From Gammaproteobacteria bacterium (GTDB lineage Bacteria > Pseudomonadota > Gammaproteobacteria > Pseudomonadales > Azotimanducaceae_A), in assembly GCA_012960755.1 (NCBI GenBank), contig DUAT01000057.1:108470-172469 (forward strand): a DNA stretch of 64,000 bases, written 5' to 3'. The notes beneath the pieces are model-generated. The model searched no databases, was not told the origin of the DNA, and worked only from the letters and a program-made list of their open reading frames with translations. Positions 17,329-27,258 of this stretch are shown one piece after another (position 1 is the first letter of the stretch; each line of letters opens with the position of its first letter). The translations under genes were made by a program, and so were the position numbers.

Positions 17329-18417
17329 TTACCTGAGTGTCGGTCCAACATCCGCTACATTCATGTTCTGACCGCGATGCCTCAACAAATGATCCATGAT
17401 AACGATAGCCAGCATGGCTTCTGCGATTGGCGTCGCTCGAACGCCGACACAGGGATCGTGTCTGCCTTTGGTGATCACCTCCGCAGATTTACCCTCGACA
17501 TCGACCGTCTGCCCCGGTTGCGTGATGCTGGATGTCGGTTTCAGAGCGATATGCGCCACAATATTCTGTCCGGTTGAAATTCCACCGAGGATTCCCCCGG
17601 CGTTATTTGAAGTGAAGCCATTGGGTGTCATCTCATCCCGATGCTTACTACCCCGATGGTTGACTGCATCAAATCCTGCCCCAATTTCAACGCCTTTTAC
17701 CGCATTGATGCTCATCAGTGCATGGGCGATCTCGGCATCCAGTTTGTCAAATACCGGTTCGCCCAGGCCGACGGGGACGCCTTCTGCAATCACCGTGATC
17801 CGTGCTCCGATGGAGTCACCATCACGTCGCAAGGTGTCAATCAGCTGTTCCATCTCTGCAACTTTGGTACTGTCCGGGCAAAAAAATGGATTGCGGGGTA
17901 CCTCATCCCAGTCAAGGGTCGCTGGTTTAATATCTCCCATTTGCGACAGATAGCCTCTTACCAAAACACCATGTTGCTGATGCAGGTATTTTTTGGCAAT
18001 CGCTCCGGCTGCAACACGCATTGCTGTTTCCCGGGCCGAGGCACGTCCACCACCACGATAATCCCTGATACCGTATTTCTTGAGGTAAGTGTAGTCCGCA
18101 TGTGCAGGACGAAAAAGATCCTTTATGTCGTCATAGTCCTTTGACTTTTGATTCTCGTTTTCGATCATCAGGCCGATCGAAGTTCCCGTCGTCTTGCCTT
18201 CGAACACTCCGGAGAGAATCTTCACTCGATCACCCTCTTTACGCTGGGTTGTATATTTTGAAGTTCCGGGTTTACGGCGATCCAGGTCCGGTTGTATGTC
18301 AGCTTCGGTCAACGACATGCCCGGTGGACAACCATCAACAATGCATCCCAACGCAGGGCCGTGGCTTTCACCAAATGTCATGACGCGAAATAGGTCACCA
18401 ATCGTGCTACCGGGCAT
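17329..18417 (-). CDS. aroC: Chorismate synthase
   Basis: A 362-residue FMN-dependent lyase making chorismate from EPSP, the last shared step of aromatic biosynthesis. The family signatures are all present: [18 protein letters not shown] near the N-terminus, [20 protein letters not shown] in the middle and the C-terminal [15 protein letters not shown] and [19 protein letters not shown] single gene between a LysR gene (converging, 36 bases between stops) and folE (divergent, about 136 bases). The long bifunctional flavin-reductase form is not seen; this is the monofunctional bacterial type. Confidence 0.98.
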   Translation of the reverse strand: MPGSTIGDLFRVMTFGESHGPALGCIVDGCPPGMSLTEADIQPDLDRRKPGTSKYTTQRKEGDRVKILSGVFEGKTTGTSIGLMIENENQKSKDYDDIKDLFRPAHADYTYLKKYGIRDYRGGGRASARETAMRVAAGAIAKKYLHQQHGVLVRGYLSQMGDIKPATLDWDEVPRNPFFCPDSTKVAEMEQLIDTLRRDGDSIGARITVIAEGVPVGLGEPVFDKLDAEIAHALMSINAVKGVEIGAGFDAVNHRGSKHRDEMTPNGFTSNNAGGILGGISTGQNIVAHIALKPTSSITQPGQTVDVEGKSAEVITKGRHDPCVGVRATPIAEAMLAIVIMDHLLRHRGQNMNVADVGPTLR

Positions 18418-18553
18418 GTGACTCTCCTGTTTCGTTTCATTATACCGACAATATCAAGCTGCACGTCCTCCCTGACGGTAAATTATTTTTGACCAATCAG
18501 TGATGATGCCTTAACTTAGCCACCCTTGTTTTTTCAATCGGTAATATTTTTCC

Positions 18554-19114
18554 ATGGCAAACAATATGCAACAGGCATTTAAGTCCATTCTCGAAACTGT
18601 CGGTGAAGACACCAGCAGAAGTGGGCTGCTGAATACCCCCGAACGTGCAGCAAAAGCCATGGAATTTCTCACCCGGGGCTATCAGCAGACACTGGACGAG
18701 GTCGTCAACGGTGCTCTGTTTGAGTCAGAAACCAGTGAGATGGTGGTGGTTCAGGATATTGAACTTTACTCCCTCTGTGAGCACCATATGCTGCCATTTA
18801 TTGGCAAATGCCACGTAGCCTACATCCCGACGGGAAAGGTTCTGGGCCTGTCAAAAATCGCACGTATTGTTGAAATGTACGCCCGGCGACTACAGATCCA
18901 GGAAAATCTCAGCAAAGAAATCGCCGAAGCGATTAAGTCGGTCACTGAGGCATCCGGTGTCAGTGTGATTATCGAAGCAAAGCATATGTGCATGATGATG
19001 CGAGGTGTAGAAAAACAGAACTCGGTAATGAAAACCTCAGTGATGCTCGGCGAATTTCGGGAGAATGTTTCGACCAGAATGGAATTCCTGTCCCTGCTGA
19101 CACTGGCCAGTTGA
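18554..19114 (+). CDS. folE: GTP cyclohydrolase I
   Basis: A 186-residue type IA GTP cyclohydrolase, opening the folate/pterin pathway by forming dihydroneopterin triphosphate. Zinc ligands are in [20 protein letters not shown] (Cys and His) and the second cysteine in [29 protein letters not shown] closes the protein as in the family. It is a single-gene unit with its own upstream spacer of about 136 bases, which I could not resolve into a convincing promoter. It converges with the DUF4892 gene 36 bases downstream. Confidence 0.97.
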   Translation: MANNMQQAFKSILETVGEDTSRSGLLNTPERAAKAMEFLTRGYQQTLDEVVNGALFESETSEMVVVQDIELYSLCEHHMLPFIGKCHVAYIPTGKVLGLSKIARIVEMYARRLQIQENLSKEIAEAIKSVTEASGVSVIIEAKHMCMMMRGVEKQNSVMKTSVMLGEFRENVSTRMEFLSLLTLAS

Positions 19115-19150
19115 TCCAGCCTTTTTTCACCAGCGCTTCATGGACAAAAC

Positions 19151-20017
19151 TCAAGGTGACCCGGCGATTACCACCAGTTCAATCCGGCTGGTTCGAGTCA
19201 GGTCAATCGGTGCGATAGGACCGGCACCATAGGCCGAGAGATCCACATCTGCCATCCCCATTTCGATCAAGCGGGACTTCAACGTTTCCGCAACCTGTTT
19301 TGTCCTTTCAATACCAGCATCAACAGACTCTCCTGACTGCAGATTATCATGCGCCACCAGGGCCAGGCGTCGATAAGCATTGGCATTGATGGTATCGATT
19401 ATCGCGGTCAACATTTCCTCGCTCGCATCGACCCGAAAGCTGTACTTACCGAGAAGTTGCAAAGCCGATCCAACGACTTTACTGTCTGTTGCCAGCGCAC
19501 TATCTTCAACAGTAATGATTTCAATATGCGTATAAAGCTTACCTGTGCCTCGCTGAGCCACGTAGACAATGACAAATCGAGTCCCATCGGTTGAAATTCG
19601 CCCCAGCATACTATGTTGATATTGCTCCGGACCATACAGGATCGATTTCCTGAAGACCGTATTTGCCCAGTAATTGCTGCTGCCACAAGTCCGACCCTGG
19701 CACTCGAATACGATCTGCCCCTTGTTTTGCAACTGCTCTCGATAGAATGCCGCCACATCCTCAGTTCGTTGTGCATTGGGTGTTTCCAGCGTCGTGATTC
19801 GTTTCCTGCCCTGCACATGTTCAGAAGATTTAGGGACCATTTGGGTATTAACCCGGGCGATAGAACCGGTAATGATCTGGTAGGTCCTGATTTCATCATC
19901 GCCACCTTCAGACACAGTCCTTGAGCCTGGAAACATCGAAATTATTTCTTCCGGCGCCGCTTCAACCAACAGCGGCGCCATAAAAATCAATATGTAAACT
20001 AAGCGGGAATGAGCCAT
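19151..20017 (-). CDS. DUF4892 secreted/periplasmic protein with an OmpA-like C-terminal part
   Basis: A 288-residue protein with a signal peptide (MAHSRLVYILIFMAPLLVEA, cleavage near A20). The N-terminal two thirds match DUF4892, a family known mainly from gammaproteobacteria and without an assigned role (GSRTVSEGGDDEIRTYQII, FECQGRTCGSSNYWANTVF). The C-terminal ~90 residues (VDASEEMLTAIIDTINANAY onward, with ALVAHDN and ERTKQVAETLKSRLIEMGM) look like an OmpA/MotB peptidoglycan-binding fold, which would tie it to the cell wall. It overlaps the end of sixA by 19 bases, so translation is coupled in a gpsA-sixA-DUF4892 operon. Confidence 0.8.
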   Translation of the reverse strand: MAHSRLVYILIFMAPLLVEAAPEEIISMFPGSRTVSEGGDDEIRTYQIITGSIARVNTQMVPKSSEHVQGRKRITTLETPNAQRTEDVAAFYREQLQNKGQIVFECQGRTCGSSNYWANTVFRKSILYGPEQYQHSMLGRISTDGTRFVIVYVAQRGTGKLYTHIEIITVEDSALATDSKVVGSALQLLGKYSFRVDASEEMLTAIIDTINANAYRRLALVAHDNLQSGESVDAGIERTKQVAETLKSRLIEMGMADVDLSAYGAGPIAPIDLTRTSRIELVVIAGSP

Positions 20018-20448
20018 TCTAAATCACCACAATTTTGTCCCAGAACATCCATCGAAATACAGGCAACGCTCGCTGTATCCATGAATACCTTTCTATTCGT
20101 CAAGTACTCGACGAAATTGCTAACAAACGGCTGATGGCTGACCAATAGACACAGCGCCTTCTCGATTTCAGCCGACAGCCGTGCAACCACTTTTTCAGGA
20201 TTACCTTCAGGTGAGATTTCATCGATCGTACCGAACGATTGATCGAGTTCAAGTTCACCGAGGACCAATTCGGCCGTCTGCTGGGCACGAACGAGTGGGC
20301 TGGCAAAAGTCCTCATTGGCACTGAACAACAGGCTAACAACCCCGCAGCACTTCTTTTAACATCCTCAGCACCCTGCCTGCTCAGTCTGCGATCGAAATC
20401 CCTGATCGCAGATTTCGCTGCGCCATGACGCATTATTAATAGTTTCAT
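19999..20448 (-). CDS. sixA: SixA-type phosphohistidine phosphatase
   Basis: A 149-residue member of the histidine phosphatase superfamily. The catalytic RHG motif is at residues 7-9 (LLIMRHGAAK), and the second half carries the second His in LLVSHQPFVSNFVEYL. SixA in E. coli dephosphorylates a histidine in PTS-type or HPt domains (ArcB, NPr). The ATG shares one base with the gpsA stop (TAATG) and its end overlaps the DUF4892 start, so it is the middle gene of a tightly packed operon. The physiological target cannot be read from this window; no PTS gene is nearby. Confidence 0.9.
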   Translation of the reverse strand: MKLLIMRHGAAKSAIRDFDRRLSRQGAEDVKRSAAGLLACCSVPMRTFASPLVRAQQTAELVLGELELDQSFGTIDEISPEGNPEKVVARLSAEIEKALCLLVSHQPFVSNFVEYLTNRKVFMDTASVACISMDVLGQNCGDLEWLIPA

Positions 20449-21455
20449 TATAAAACGAACTCTACATCATCTGGCTGATCAGACATCATTACATCATGAA
20501 TAACAGATTCCACTGACCTGGATTCAAACAAAATGCTATACAGACCGGTAACTATCGGCATATATACCCCCATTTCAGCAGCCTTGTGCTTGACCGTTCG
20601 CACCGTATTGACGCCTTCGGCGAGCCTGCCTAATTTCTCCGTCGCCATATCCAGGCTCAGCCCCTGACCTATGAACATTCCCAATTGAAAATTACGGCTG
20701 AGGGGTGAACCACAGGTGACCATAAGATCGCCCACCCCTGCCAGTCCCAGAAACGTTAGCGGATTTGCACCCATGATATTCGCAAACCGACTCATCTCCG
20801 CCAAACTCCTGGTCAGCAGCATGCCCTGGGTATTTTGCCCAACGCCGAGCGCGCTGGCAAAACCAGCTGCTATGGCATAAATATTCTTTAAGGCGCCTGC
20901 CAGCTCGACACCATAGGTGTCTTCGCTGGCGTAAACCCTGAAATAATTCGTGTGTAGAATCTCCTGCACAACAGAAGTTACCTGCCGAGACTCACTCGCG
21001 ATCACCGTCGCTGTAATTTGCTTTTGAACGATTTCCTCTGCCAAATTAGGCCCACTGAGAACACCCCGCGGATTATCGGGTAATTCTTCCCTTATCACCT
21101 CGCTCATCAGCAGGAACCCATCAGGTTCGATACCTTTTGTCGTGCTGATGACCATTGCGGACCCGGATATGTATGGTCGCGCCAATCTGATTACTTCTCG
21201 AAATGCCCCACTCGGGACGCTAAAAAACGCAACATCGCAGGATCTTAAGCACTCCTCCAGGTCCGAAGTCGGCGTAACGCTGTCGTTTATGCGATATCCG
21301 GGAAGCGATTTCTTGTTTTCACGGGTAGACTTAATCAGCTCCGCGTGCCTTTCATCCCTGGACCAGAGCAAGATTTTTTGGCCATTCTCGGCAAGAATAT
21401 TCGCAATTGCAGTGCCGAACATCCCTGCTCCCAATACTGAAATCGTACGCTCCAT
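20448..21455 (-). CDS. gpsA: Glycerol-3-phosphate dehydrogenase [NAD(P)+]
   Basis: GpsA reduces dihydroxyacetone phosphate to sn-glycerol 3-phosphate for phospholipid synthesis. The dinucleotide motif SVLGAGMFGTAIANILAENG starts at residue 5, AFFSVPSGAFREVI and ISTTKGIEPDG follow, and the catalytic lysine lies in VELAGALKNIYAIAAGFASA. I choose the ATG at 21455 (MERTISVLGAG..., 335 residues) because family members begin just before the dinucleotide fold; the frame also allows an ATG at 21488, adding eleven residues without a recognisable ribosome-binding site. First gene of gpsA-sixA-DUF4892. Confidence 0.96.
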   Translation of the reverse strand: MERTISVLGAGMFGTAIANILAENGQKILLWSRDERHAELIKSTRENKKSLPGYRINDSVTPTSDLEECLRSCDVAFFSVPSGAFREVIRLARPYISGSAMVISTTKGIEPDGFLLMSEVIREELPDNPRGVLSGPNLAEEIVQKQITATVIASESRQVTSVVQEILHTNYFRVYASEDTYGVELAGALKNIYAIAAGFASALGVGQNTQGMLLTRSLAEMSRFANIMGANPLTFLGLAGVGDLMVTCGSPLSRNFQLGMFIGQGLSLDMATEKLGRLAEGVNTVRTVKHKAAEMGVYMPIVTGLYSILFESRSVESVIHDVMMSDQPDDVEFVL

Positions 21456-21684
21456 GGTGTTTATCCGCTTTCGCCAAGACCCCATCACTATAACTTATGC
21501 GAGAAAATTACCCCATAGTCGGATTGACGTAGCCTCACACCTCGAAATTAGCTAACATAGTGACCGTAAACGCCTAGATTATATGAAAATGTTTATTGAA
21601 GACAGACCTTTGGGTACCCATTCTATACAAAGTATCTGGATAGGTTTATCTTCAGTCAGCATAGAAATCAATACTGGTTAATTT

Positions 21685-24207
21685 GTGTCAGAGATAATTG
21701 ATAGATTACAACAGAGTACGATCGGTTCGCTGAAACGCATGATTCAGGAAGTTCTCACCGAGAATGACCAAATTACGGCGCTCATGCAAAATCGTGACGA
21801 CATTCTGACGATTTTTGTTGATGACATGAATCACGGATTCGACCGTCTTGAAGCTCTGCAGGATGAAGAGGAAGAACATGTTGATTTCGAAACAGTGTCC
21901 CTGGTACAGAACGAAGAATTGACGACCCTGGTCGCGTTCGAAAGTATGGTTGCTTCCGCCCGCAATCTGAACTTGCCCAGTTTTATCAGTTTCAACACAC
22001 GTCTCAATGCACTGTTTGCGAATACTCAAATCGATGAAACAACTAACCCATTGGATCCGCAACAAATTGCCTCGGCATTTTCCAATGCCGTGAGAGATCA
22101 GGAGATCAGCGAAGATCATACCAGGCAATTAAATCGAAGCCTCAACCAGCTCGTTTTGAGAAAGCTGGACACGGTGTTGCTCGAAGCCAATCAACTCCTT
22201 GTCAAGCACGGTGTGTTACCGGGCCTTGGAATGGAAGGAGGAGCCGGAGCCTCAGGTCACGCAAAATACACCACGCAATTAGAGCGATCAGAACGAGGGG
22301 GGCAAGGTGATGCTGGCTTTTCTCAGGAGTACAATCCATTAGCAAACAACACCGTTCCAGGCGATATGCCGCAGAACAACCTTGTCCCGAACGATATGCT
22401 GCAGAACAACATGATCCCCGGCAGTATAGCGCCTGGCAATATGGTGCCGAACATCATAGCGCCTGGCAATATGGTGCCGAACATCACAACGCCTGGCAAT
22501 ATGGTGCCGAACATCACAGCGCCTGGCAACACAGTGCCGGGCAATGTACCGGTTAACAACGCGGGCCAACCCCAGGTGTTCTCGACGATACAGAACCTGC
22601 TGCACTACGAGCCTATGCCTGTCGAGTTACCGGATCTTGCACCGGGGCAGCCTGCTCCGGAGCAACCTGGAATCGTACCAGCCGATCAGCCAGGGATGGT
22701 ACCCGCACAACAGTTTGCCGTGCCTGCATCAATGGTCCCACTATCAAATCAGTCACCCGGAATAATGCAACCATATCAGCCTGCACCCGGGGAAGAAGTA
22801 CAGGTGGTGGATCAGGGCCAGCTAATGAATATTCTGACGAATATTCAGTCCGGCATGGAACAGAAGAGCACGCAGGAAGCAAACATCCCGACCAATTTGG
22901 ATGAGCTGGAAACCCTGGACATATCCGAGAGCCTCGGCGAATTAATGCAGGAAGATCAGGAAGAAGGCGTGATCTCTGCCCTCGACCAACAATCCTCGGA
23001 CGTCATTAACCTGGTGACCCTGCTCTACGATGCGATCTTTCAGGATTACGCCGTGCCAATTCCCATCAAGGAATTGATCGGCCGGACTCAAATTACGATA
23101 ATGAAAGTGGCCCTTTCCGATACCGCTTTTTTTGATCGAGAAGACCATCCGGTTCGTACGCTGCTGAATGATATCGCAACAGCAGGAATCGGTTGGACAG
23201 AAGTGGATGACCTCGCCGAGGATCTGCTTTACAAGAAAGTCGAGGAGATTGTTCGCAGAACCCAGCAATATGATGGCGAAAATTCACTTTTTGAAGACCT
23301 GATCAAGGATTTTAAAACATTCAGGGCGAGAGAAACTGCAAAAACACACAGGTTAGAGAAGCGGATTCTAAAATCCACGCAAAGCCAGGACCGACTCGAT
23401 GATATTCACGAGTTGGTGACCCAAAAAATTCAGGAACGAATTCTTGATGTTAAGTTGGACGAATTTATCGTCGATTTTCTAAAAACCTATTTTTACAAGT
23501 TTATGGTGATGCTGGTACTTAAAGAAGGCCCGAACAGCAATGCCTGGAAACAGTCGCTGAATACAATCGATGTTTTGCTCTGGACTGTCGAGCCCCATGA
23601 CCAAAAAGATGACCGGGATCGGCTGGAGGTAGTTAATCCCCGCTTGACAAATAACCTGCGAAAAGCGCTACGGATCGCCCAGATCGAACCCGAACAGGTC
23701 GACTCACTAATGAACCGGCTCGGAGAAATTCAGGAAGAGTCATTTCGTCCCGATGAGATCGAAGAACTACTAGTAGACTTCTACGCTGACCGCGATGCTT
23801 CTGATTCCAAATCAGACAGTACTAATGTTACAGACGCGTCACCTACGGAGCCAGCAGAGGTTCCAGACGACGAATTGGCGGAGGATGACCCAGCCTTCGC
23901 CGAGATTGACGCATTAACCGTGGGAACCTGGGTCGAATTCATCCACGAAGGAGACAAAACCACCCGCTGCAAGCTTGCTGCGAAAATCAACGCCATCGAC
24001 AAGTTCATTTTCGTCAATCGCCAGGGTGCCAAGGTGACTGAAAAAACTCGTCTGGAGCTGGCGACTCAGGTAAAAAAAGACACGGTTAAGATTATCAATG
24101 AAGGTCCGATGTTCAGTCGTGCGCTCGAATCCGTTATCAGTGACCTCCGGAACAGCCAACAGCAACAGCAGACCGGTGGTGCTTACCAGCCCGCTGAATC
24201 TGATTGA
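21685..24207 (+). CDS. DUF1631 family protein with a Pro/Asn-rich repeat insert
   Basis: An 840-residue cytoplasmic protein starting at GTG, two codons after an in-frame stop, so the start is well constrained. Residues ~1-180 and ~400-700 match DUF1631, a large gammaproteobacterial family of unknown function. Between them lies a low-complexity linker (about 210-370) with four APGNMVPNIT-type decapeptide repeats and many Pro, Gln and Asn. The last ~120 residues (VGTWVEFIHEGDKTTRCKLA ... FVNRQGAKVTEKTRLELA) resemble a PilZ-like beta-barrel, where related proteins bind cyclic di-GMP; the RxxxR motif is not convincing here, so I leave binding open. It converges with htpG. Confidence 0.87.
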   Translation: MSEIIDRLQQSTIGSLKRMIQEVLTENDQITALMQNRDDILTIFVDDMNHGFDRLEALQDEEEEHVDFETVSLVQNEELTTLVAFESMVASARNLNLPSFISFNTRLNALFANTQIDETTNPLDPQQIASAFSNAVRDQEISEDHTRQLNRSLNQLVLRKLDTVLLEANQLLVKHGVLPGLGMEGGAGASGHAKYTTQLERSERGGQGDAGFSQEYNPLANNTVPGDMPQNNLVPNDMLQNNMIPGSIAPGNMVPNIIAPGNMVPNITTPGNMVPNITAPGNTVPGNVPVNNAGQPQVFSTIQNLLHYEPMPVELPDLAPGQPAPEQPGIVPADQPGMVPAQQFAVPASMVPLSNQSPGIMQPYQPAPGEEVQVVDQGQLMNILTNIQSGMEQKSTQEANIPTNLDELETLDISESLGELMQEDQEEGVISALDQQSSDVINLVTLLYDAIFQDYAVPIPIKELIGRTQITIMKVALSDTAFFDREDHPVRTLLNDIATAGIGWTEVDDLAEDLLYKKVEEIVRRTQQYDGENSLFEDLIKDFKTFRARETAKTHRLEKRILKSTQSQDRLDDIHELVTQKIQERILDVKLDEFIVDFLKTYFYKFMVMLVLKEGPNSNAWKQSLNTIDVLLWTVEPHDQKDDRDRLEVVNPRLTNNLRKALRIAQIEPEQVDSLMNRLGEIQEESFRPDEIEELLVDFYADRDASDSKSDSTNVTDASPTEPAEVPDDELAEDDPAFAEIDALTVGTWVEFIHEGDKTTRCKLAAKINAIDKFIFVNRQGAKVTEKTRLELATQVKKDTVKIINEGPMFSRALESVISDLRNSQQQQQTGGAYQPAESD
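22429..22548 (+). repeat. Four 30-bp tandem repeats in the DUF1631 gene (APGNMVPNIT)
   Basis: GCGCCTGGCAATATGGTGCC plus ten further bases is repeated four times in a row; the first three are almost identical and the last has drifted (NTVPGN). It encodes a flexible Pro/Asn-rich linker in frame. Partial forerunners (PGDMPQNNLVPNDMLQNNMI) lie just before it, suggesting repeated duplication of a short unit. Confidence 0.9.
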
Positions 24208-24255
24208 ATCCGACCCTAATTACTTAGCACAAAACCTTTTTTTTCAAGCAGAGTG

Positions 24256-26208
24256 TCAGGAGCTCAGTTCCAGCAATAGTTTATTCAACCGTTGCACATA
24301 CCCAGCTGGTTCTTCCAGGTGGCTGCCCTCGGCAAGTATCGCCTGATCGTAGAGGACCAGAGTCAAATCCTTAAAGCGATCCATATCTGTTTCGTCGTTC
24401 AATTTGGACACGAGCGGGTGCAGGGGGTTGATCTCAAATACCCGTTGGGTTTTCGGCACTTCTTGACCTGCTGATTCCAAAATCCGTCTCATCTGCATTC
24501 CCATCTCATCATCGTTGACAACCAGACAAGCAGGAGAATCAGTTAGCCTGTGAGTGATCCTGACCTCTTCCACGCTATCGTCAACCACTTCCTTGACTCG
24601 CTCAATCAGGCTCTTGAATTCGTTTTCTACCTTTTCATTTTCCTTTTTGGTTTCCTCATCATCAAGATCTCCAAGGTCCAATGCACCTTTAGCGACATCC
24701 TGGAACTGTTTGCCGTCAAATTCCATCAGGTGACTCATCAGCCATTCATCTATTCGGTTACTGAGGATTAACACCTCAATGCCTTTCTTGTTGAAGACTT
24801 CCAGGTGCGGGCTGTTCTTGGCAGTGAGGTAGTTTTCTGCGGCAACATAGTAAATTTTCTCCTGACCTTCCTGCAATCGTCCCAGGTAATCGTCAAGTGA
24901 CTGGTCCTGGACTTCTGATTTACTACTGGTGGTAGAGAATCGAAGTAACTTCGCAATTTTTTCCTTATTGCCAAAGTCTTCTGCCGGACCTTCCTTGAGC
25001 ACCTGACCAAATTCGCCCCAGAATAACTGGTATTTTTCAGCGTCGTTCTTTGCCATTTTTTCCAGAGAATCCAGCGTACGTTTCGTCAATGCATTACGCA
25101 TTGACTCGATGGCCGGATCTTTTTGCAAAATTTCCCTTGATACGTTCAGTGATAAATCGTTTGAATCAACCACACCTTTGATGAACCTCAGGTAAAGCGG
25201 TAAAAACTGCTCGGCTTCATCCATGATGAACACACGTTGTACATAGAGTTTCAAACCTCTGGGCGTTTCACGCTGCCACATGTCAAACGGTGCTTTAGAG
25301 GGGATGTAAATCAGGCTGGTGTAGTCCAGTTTACCTTCTACCTTGTTGTGACTCCAACTCAACGCATCCTGGAAATCATGGGAAACGTGTTTGTAGAATT
25401 CCTGGTATTCCTCGTCTGAAATATCGCTTCTTGAACGAGACCACAATGCCTTGGCAGCATTAACTGTCTGGTACTCAGGGACCGGCTGATCCTTGTCTTT
25501 TGCACCTTCACCCTTAACTTGGTCATCCTCCCCTTCATCATCATTGCTAACAGGTAAAGGTTGTTCCAGCATTTGAACCGGGACAGAAATATGGTCGGCA
25601 TATTTTTTTACAATACTTTTCACGCGCCAGTCGTCGAGAAACTCTTTCTCGTCAGCTTTCAGGTGCACAATGACAGAGGTGCCGCGTTCTTCACGCTCAA
25701 TTGACTCAATATCAAACTCCGCCTCACCAGTTGAAATCCACCGCACGGCTTCATCAACACCCGTCGAGGCAGCACGACTCTCTACAATAACCTTATCGGC
25801 AACGATGAAGGTGGAGTAAAAACCAACTCCAAATTGTCCGATCAATTGGGCGTCCTTCTGCTGATCCCCTGTGAGAGTTTCCAAGAATTGCGATGTACCT
25901 GACTTCGCAATGGTACCCAGATGGCTGATGGCATCATCGCGAGTCATACCGACACCGTTGTCAGTGATCGTAATGGTGTTGGCTTCACTATCTACATCAA
26001 TTCTTATCCTGAAATCTGTATCGTCACCCAGGAGCTCTGCATTGGACAGACTTTCGAAGCGTAACTTGTCGATGGCGTCCGAGGCATTGGAAATAAGCTC
26101 ACGAAGAAATATCTCTTTGTTGCTGTAAAGAGAGTGAATCATGAGATGTAAGAGTTGTTTGGCCTCTGACTGAAAACCGAGGGTTTCTTTCTTTGCTTTA
26201 ACAGCCAT
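24256..26208 (-). CDS. htpG: Hsp90-family chaperone
   Basis: Bacterial Hsp90. The start is the ATG at 26208, giving 650 residues ([12 protein letters not shown]...): GGAGGT lies ten bases upstream of it, inside the longer reading frame that could begin at 26238, so the upstream ATG is unlikely. The N-terminal GHKL ATPase shows [45 protein letters not shown] and [16 protein letters not shown]; the middle domain has the catalytic Arg region and the C-terminal dimerisation domain is full. A charged stretch ([20 protein letters not shown]) between the N-terminal and middle domains is longer than in E. coli HtpG. A single gene downstream of the sucD terminator. Confidence 0.97.
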   Translation of the reverse strand: MAVKAKKETLGFQSEAKQLLHLMIHSLYSNKEIFLRELISNASDAIDKLRFESLSNAELLGDDTDFRIRIDVDSEANTITITDNGVGMTRDDAISHLGTIAKSGTSQFLETLTGDQQKDAQLIGQFGVGFYSTFIVADKVIVESRAASTGVDEAVRWISTGEAEFDIESIEREERGTSVIVHLKADEKEFLDDWRVKSIVKKYADHISVPVQMLEQPLPVSNDDEGEDDQVKGEGAKDKDQPVPEYQTVNAAKALWSRSRSDISDEEYQEFYKHVSHDFQDALSWSHNKVEGKLDYTSLIYIPSKAPFDMWQRETPRGLKLYVQRVFIMDEAEQFLPLYLRFIKGVVDSNDLSLNVSREILQKDPAIESMRNALTKRTLDSLEKMAKNDAEKYQLFWGEFGQVLKEGPAEDFGNKEKIAKLLRFSTTSSKSEVQDQSLDDYLGRLQEGQEKIYYVAAENYLTAKNSPHLEVFNKKGIEVLILSNRIDEWLMSHLMEFDGKQFQDVAKGALDLGDLDDEETKKENEKVENEFKSLIERVKEVVDDSVEEVRITHRLTDSPACLVVNDDEMGMQMRRILESAGQEVPKTQRVFEINPLHPLVSKLNDETDMDRFKDLTLVLYDQAILAEGSHLEEPAGYVQRLNKLLLELSS

Positions 26209-26328
26209 TTGAATATTTACCTCCAAATTTGTATTCACAGCGATACTGTGGGAATTGATCGTAACAAGAATGTCTAGATGGGGTCTCAGTCACAGATTTC
26301 AAGGGATGGACCCAGGATCACGGCCAAC

Positions 26329-26351
26329 AAAAAAGCAGCCTGCCAAGGCTG
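26329..26351 (-). terminator. Rho-independent terminator after sucD
   Basis: On the minus strand CAGCCT-TGGC-AGGCTG forms a perfect six-base-pair stem with a four-base loop, followed at once by C and six T residues. It begins 35 bases downstream of the sucD stop and closes the sdh-suc operon, separating it from htpG. Confidence 0.85.
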
Positions 26352-26385
26352 ATCCTTGTGAGTCCCATCACCCCAGCTACCAGCC

Positions 26386-27258
26386 CTACCAACCAGTGAC
26401 TTCCTTTAGCGTGTTGCCTATTTCAGCAAGGCTTTTTACCGTGGCCACACCAGCCGCCTGTAAAGCAGCAAACTTGTCCTCAGCAGTACCCTTGCCACCA
26501 GCGATAATTGCCCCCGCATGCCCCATCCTCTTGCCGGGAGGCGCTGTCACACCGGCAATATAGCCGACCACCGGTTTGGTGACATTCTGCTTGATAAACT
26601 CGGCTGCTTCTTCTTCGGCATTACCTCCGATTTCTCCAACCATAATAATTGCTTCGGTGGCAGGATCTTCCTCAAACAGTCCCAGTATGTCGATAAAATT
26701 GCTACCCGGAATCGGATCGCCGCCAATACCAACACAGCTACTCTGACCAAATCCCAAATCTGTTGTTTGTTTGACGGCTTCGTAGGTCAGCGTGCCGGAA
26801 CGAGATACGATGCCGACTTTGCCGGGCAGGTGAATCTCACCAGGCATAATACCAATCTTGCACTCACCAGGAGTGATAACCCCAGGGCAGTTGGGTCCGA
26901 TCAAGCGAATGTTACGCGCATCCAGGCTTGCCTTTACTATCAACATATCCAGTGTCGGCAGCCCTTCTGTTATGCACACGATCAATTCAATGCCTGCTTC
27001 GGCGGCTTCAAGAATGCCATCTTTCGCAAAGGGCGCCGGAACGTAAATAACCGAGGCACTCGCACCGGTTTCTTCAACCGCATCTTCTACCGTGTTAAAA
27101 ACAGGTAATCCCAGGTGTTGTTGACCGCCTTTACCCGGGGTAACACCTCCAACCAGTTGAGTGCCGTAGGCAATCGCCTGTTCTGAATGCAATGTACCCT
27201 GAGACCCGGTAAATCCCTGGCAAACTACCTTGGTATCTTTGTTAACCAATATACTCAT
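26386..27258 (-). CDS. sucD: Succinyl-CoA synthetase alpha subunit
   Basis: A 290-residue alpha subunit of the ADP-forming succinyl-CoA ligase. The CoA-binding Rossmann domain starts [20 protein letters not shown]; the phosphorylated His lies in [17 protein letters not shown] near the C-terminus; [20 protein letters not shown] and [15 protein letters not shown] [13 protein letters not shown] are typical. The ATG overlaps the sucC stop by four bases (ATGA). It is the last gene of the sdhCDAB-sucAB-lpd-sucCD operon and is followed by a strong terminator. Confidence 0.98.
   Translation of the reverse strand: MSILVNKDTKVVCQGFTGSQGTLHSEQAIAYGTQLVGGVTPGKGGQQHLGLPVFNTVEDAVEETGASASVIYVPAPFAKDGILEAAEAGIELIVCITEGLPTLDMLIVKASLDARNIRLIGPNCPGVITPGECKIGIMPGEIHLPGKVGIVSRSGTLTYEAVKQTTDLGFGQSSCVGIGGDPIPGSNFIDILGLFEEDPATEAIIMVGEIGGNAEEEAAEFIKQNVTKPVVGYIAGVTAPPGKRMGHAGAIIAGGKGTAEDKFAALQAAGVATVKSLAEIGNTLKEVTGW

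Noticed and set aside
22323..22605. Minus-strand repeat-rich frames in the DUF1631 linker
   Set aside because: Antisense reading of the 30-bp repeats; no independent support.
26518..27108. Plus-strand frame of 196 residues opposite sucD
   Set aside because: Antisense to sucD; codon pattern and lack of homology mark it as a shadow.
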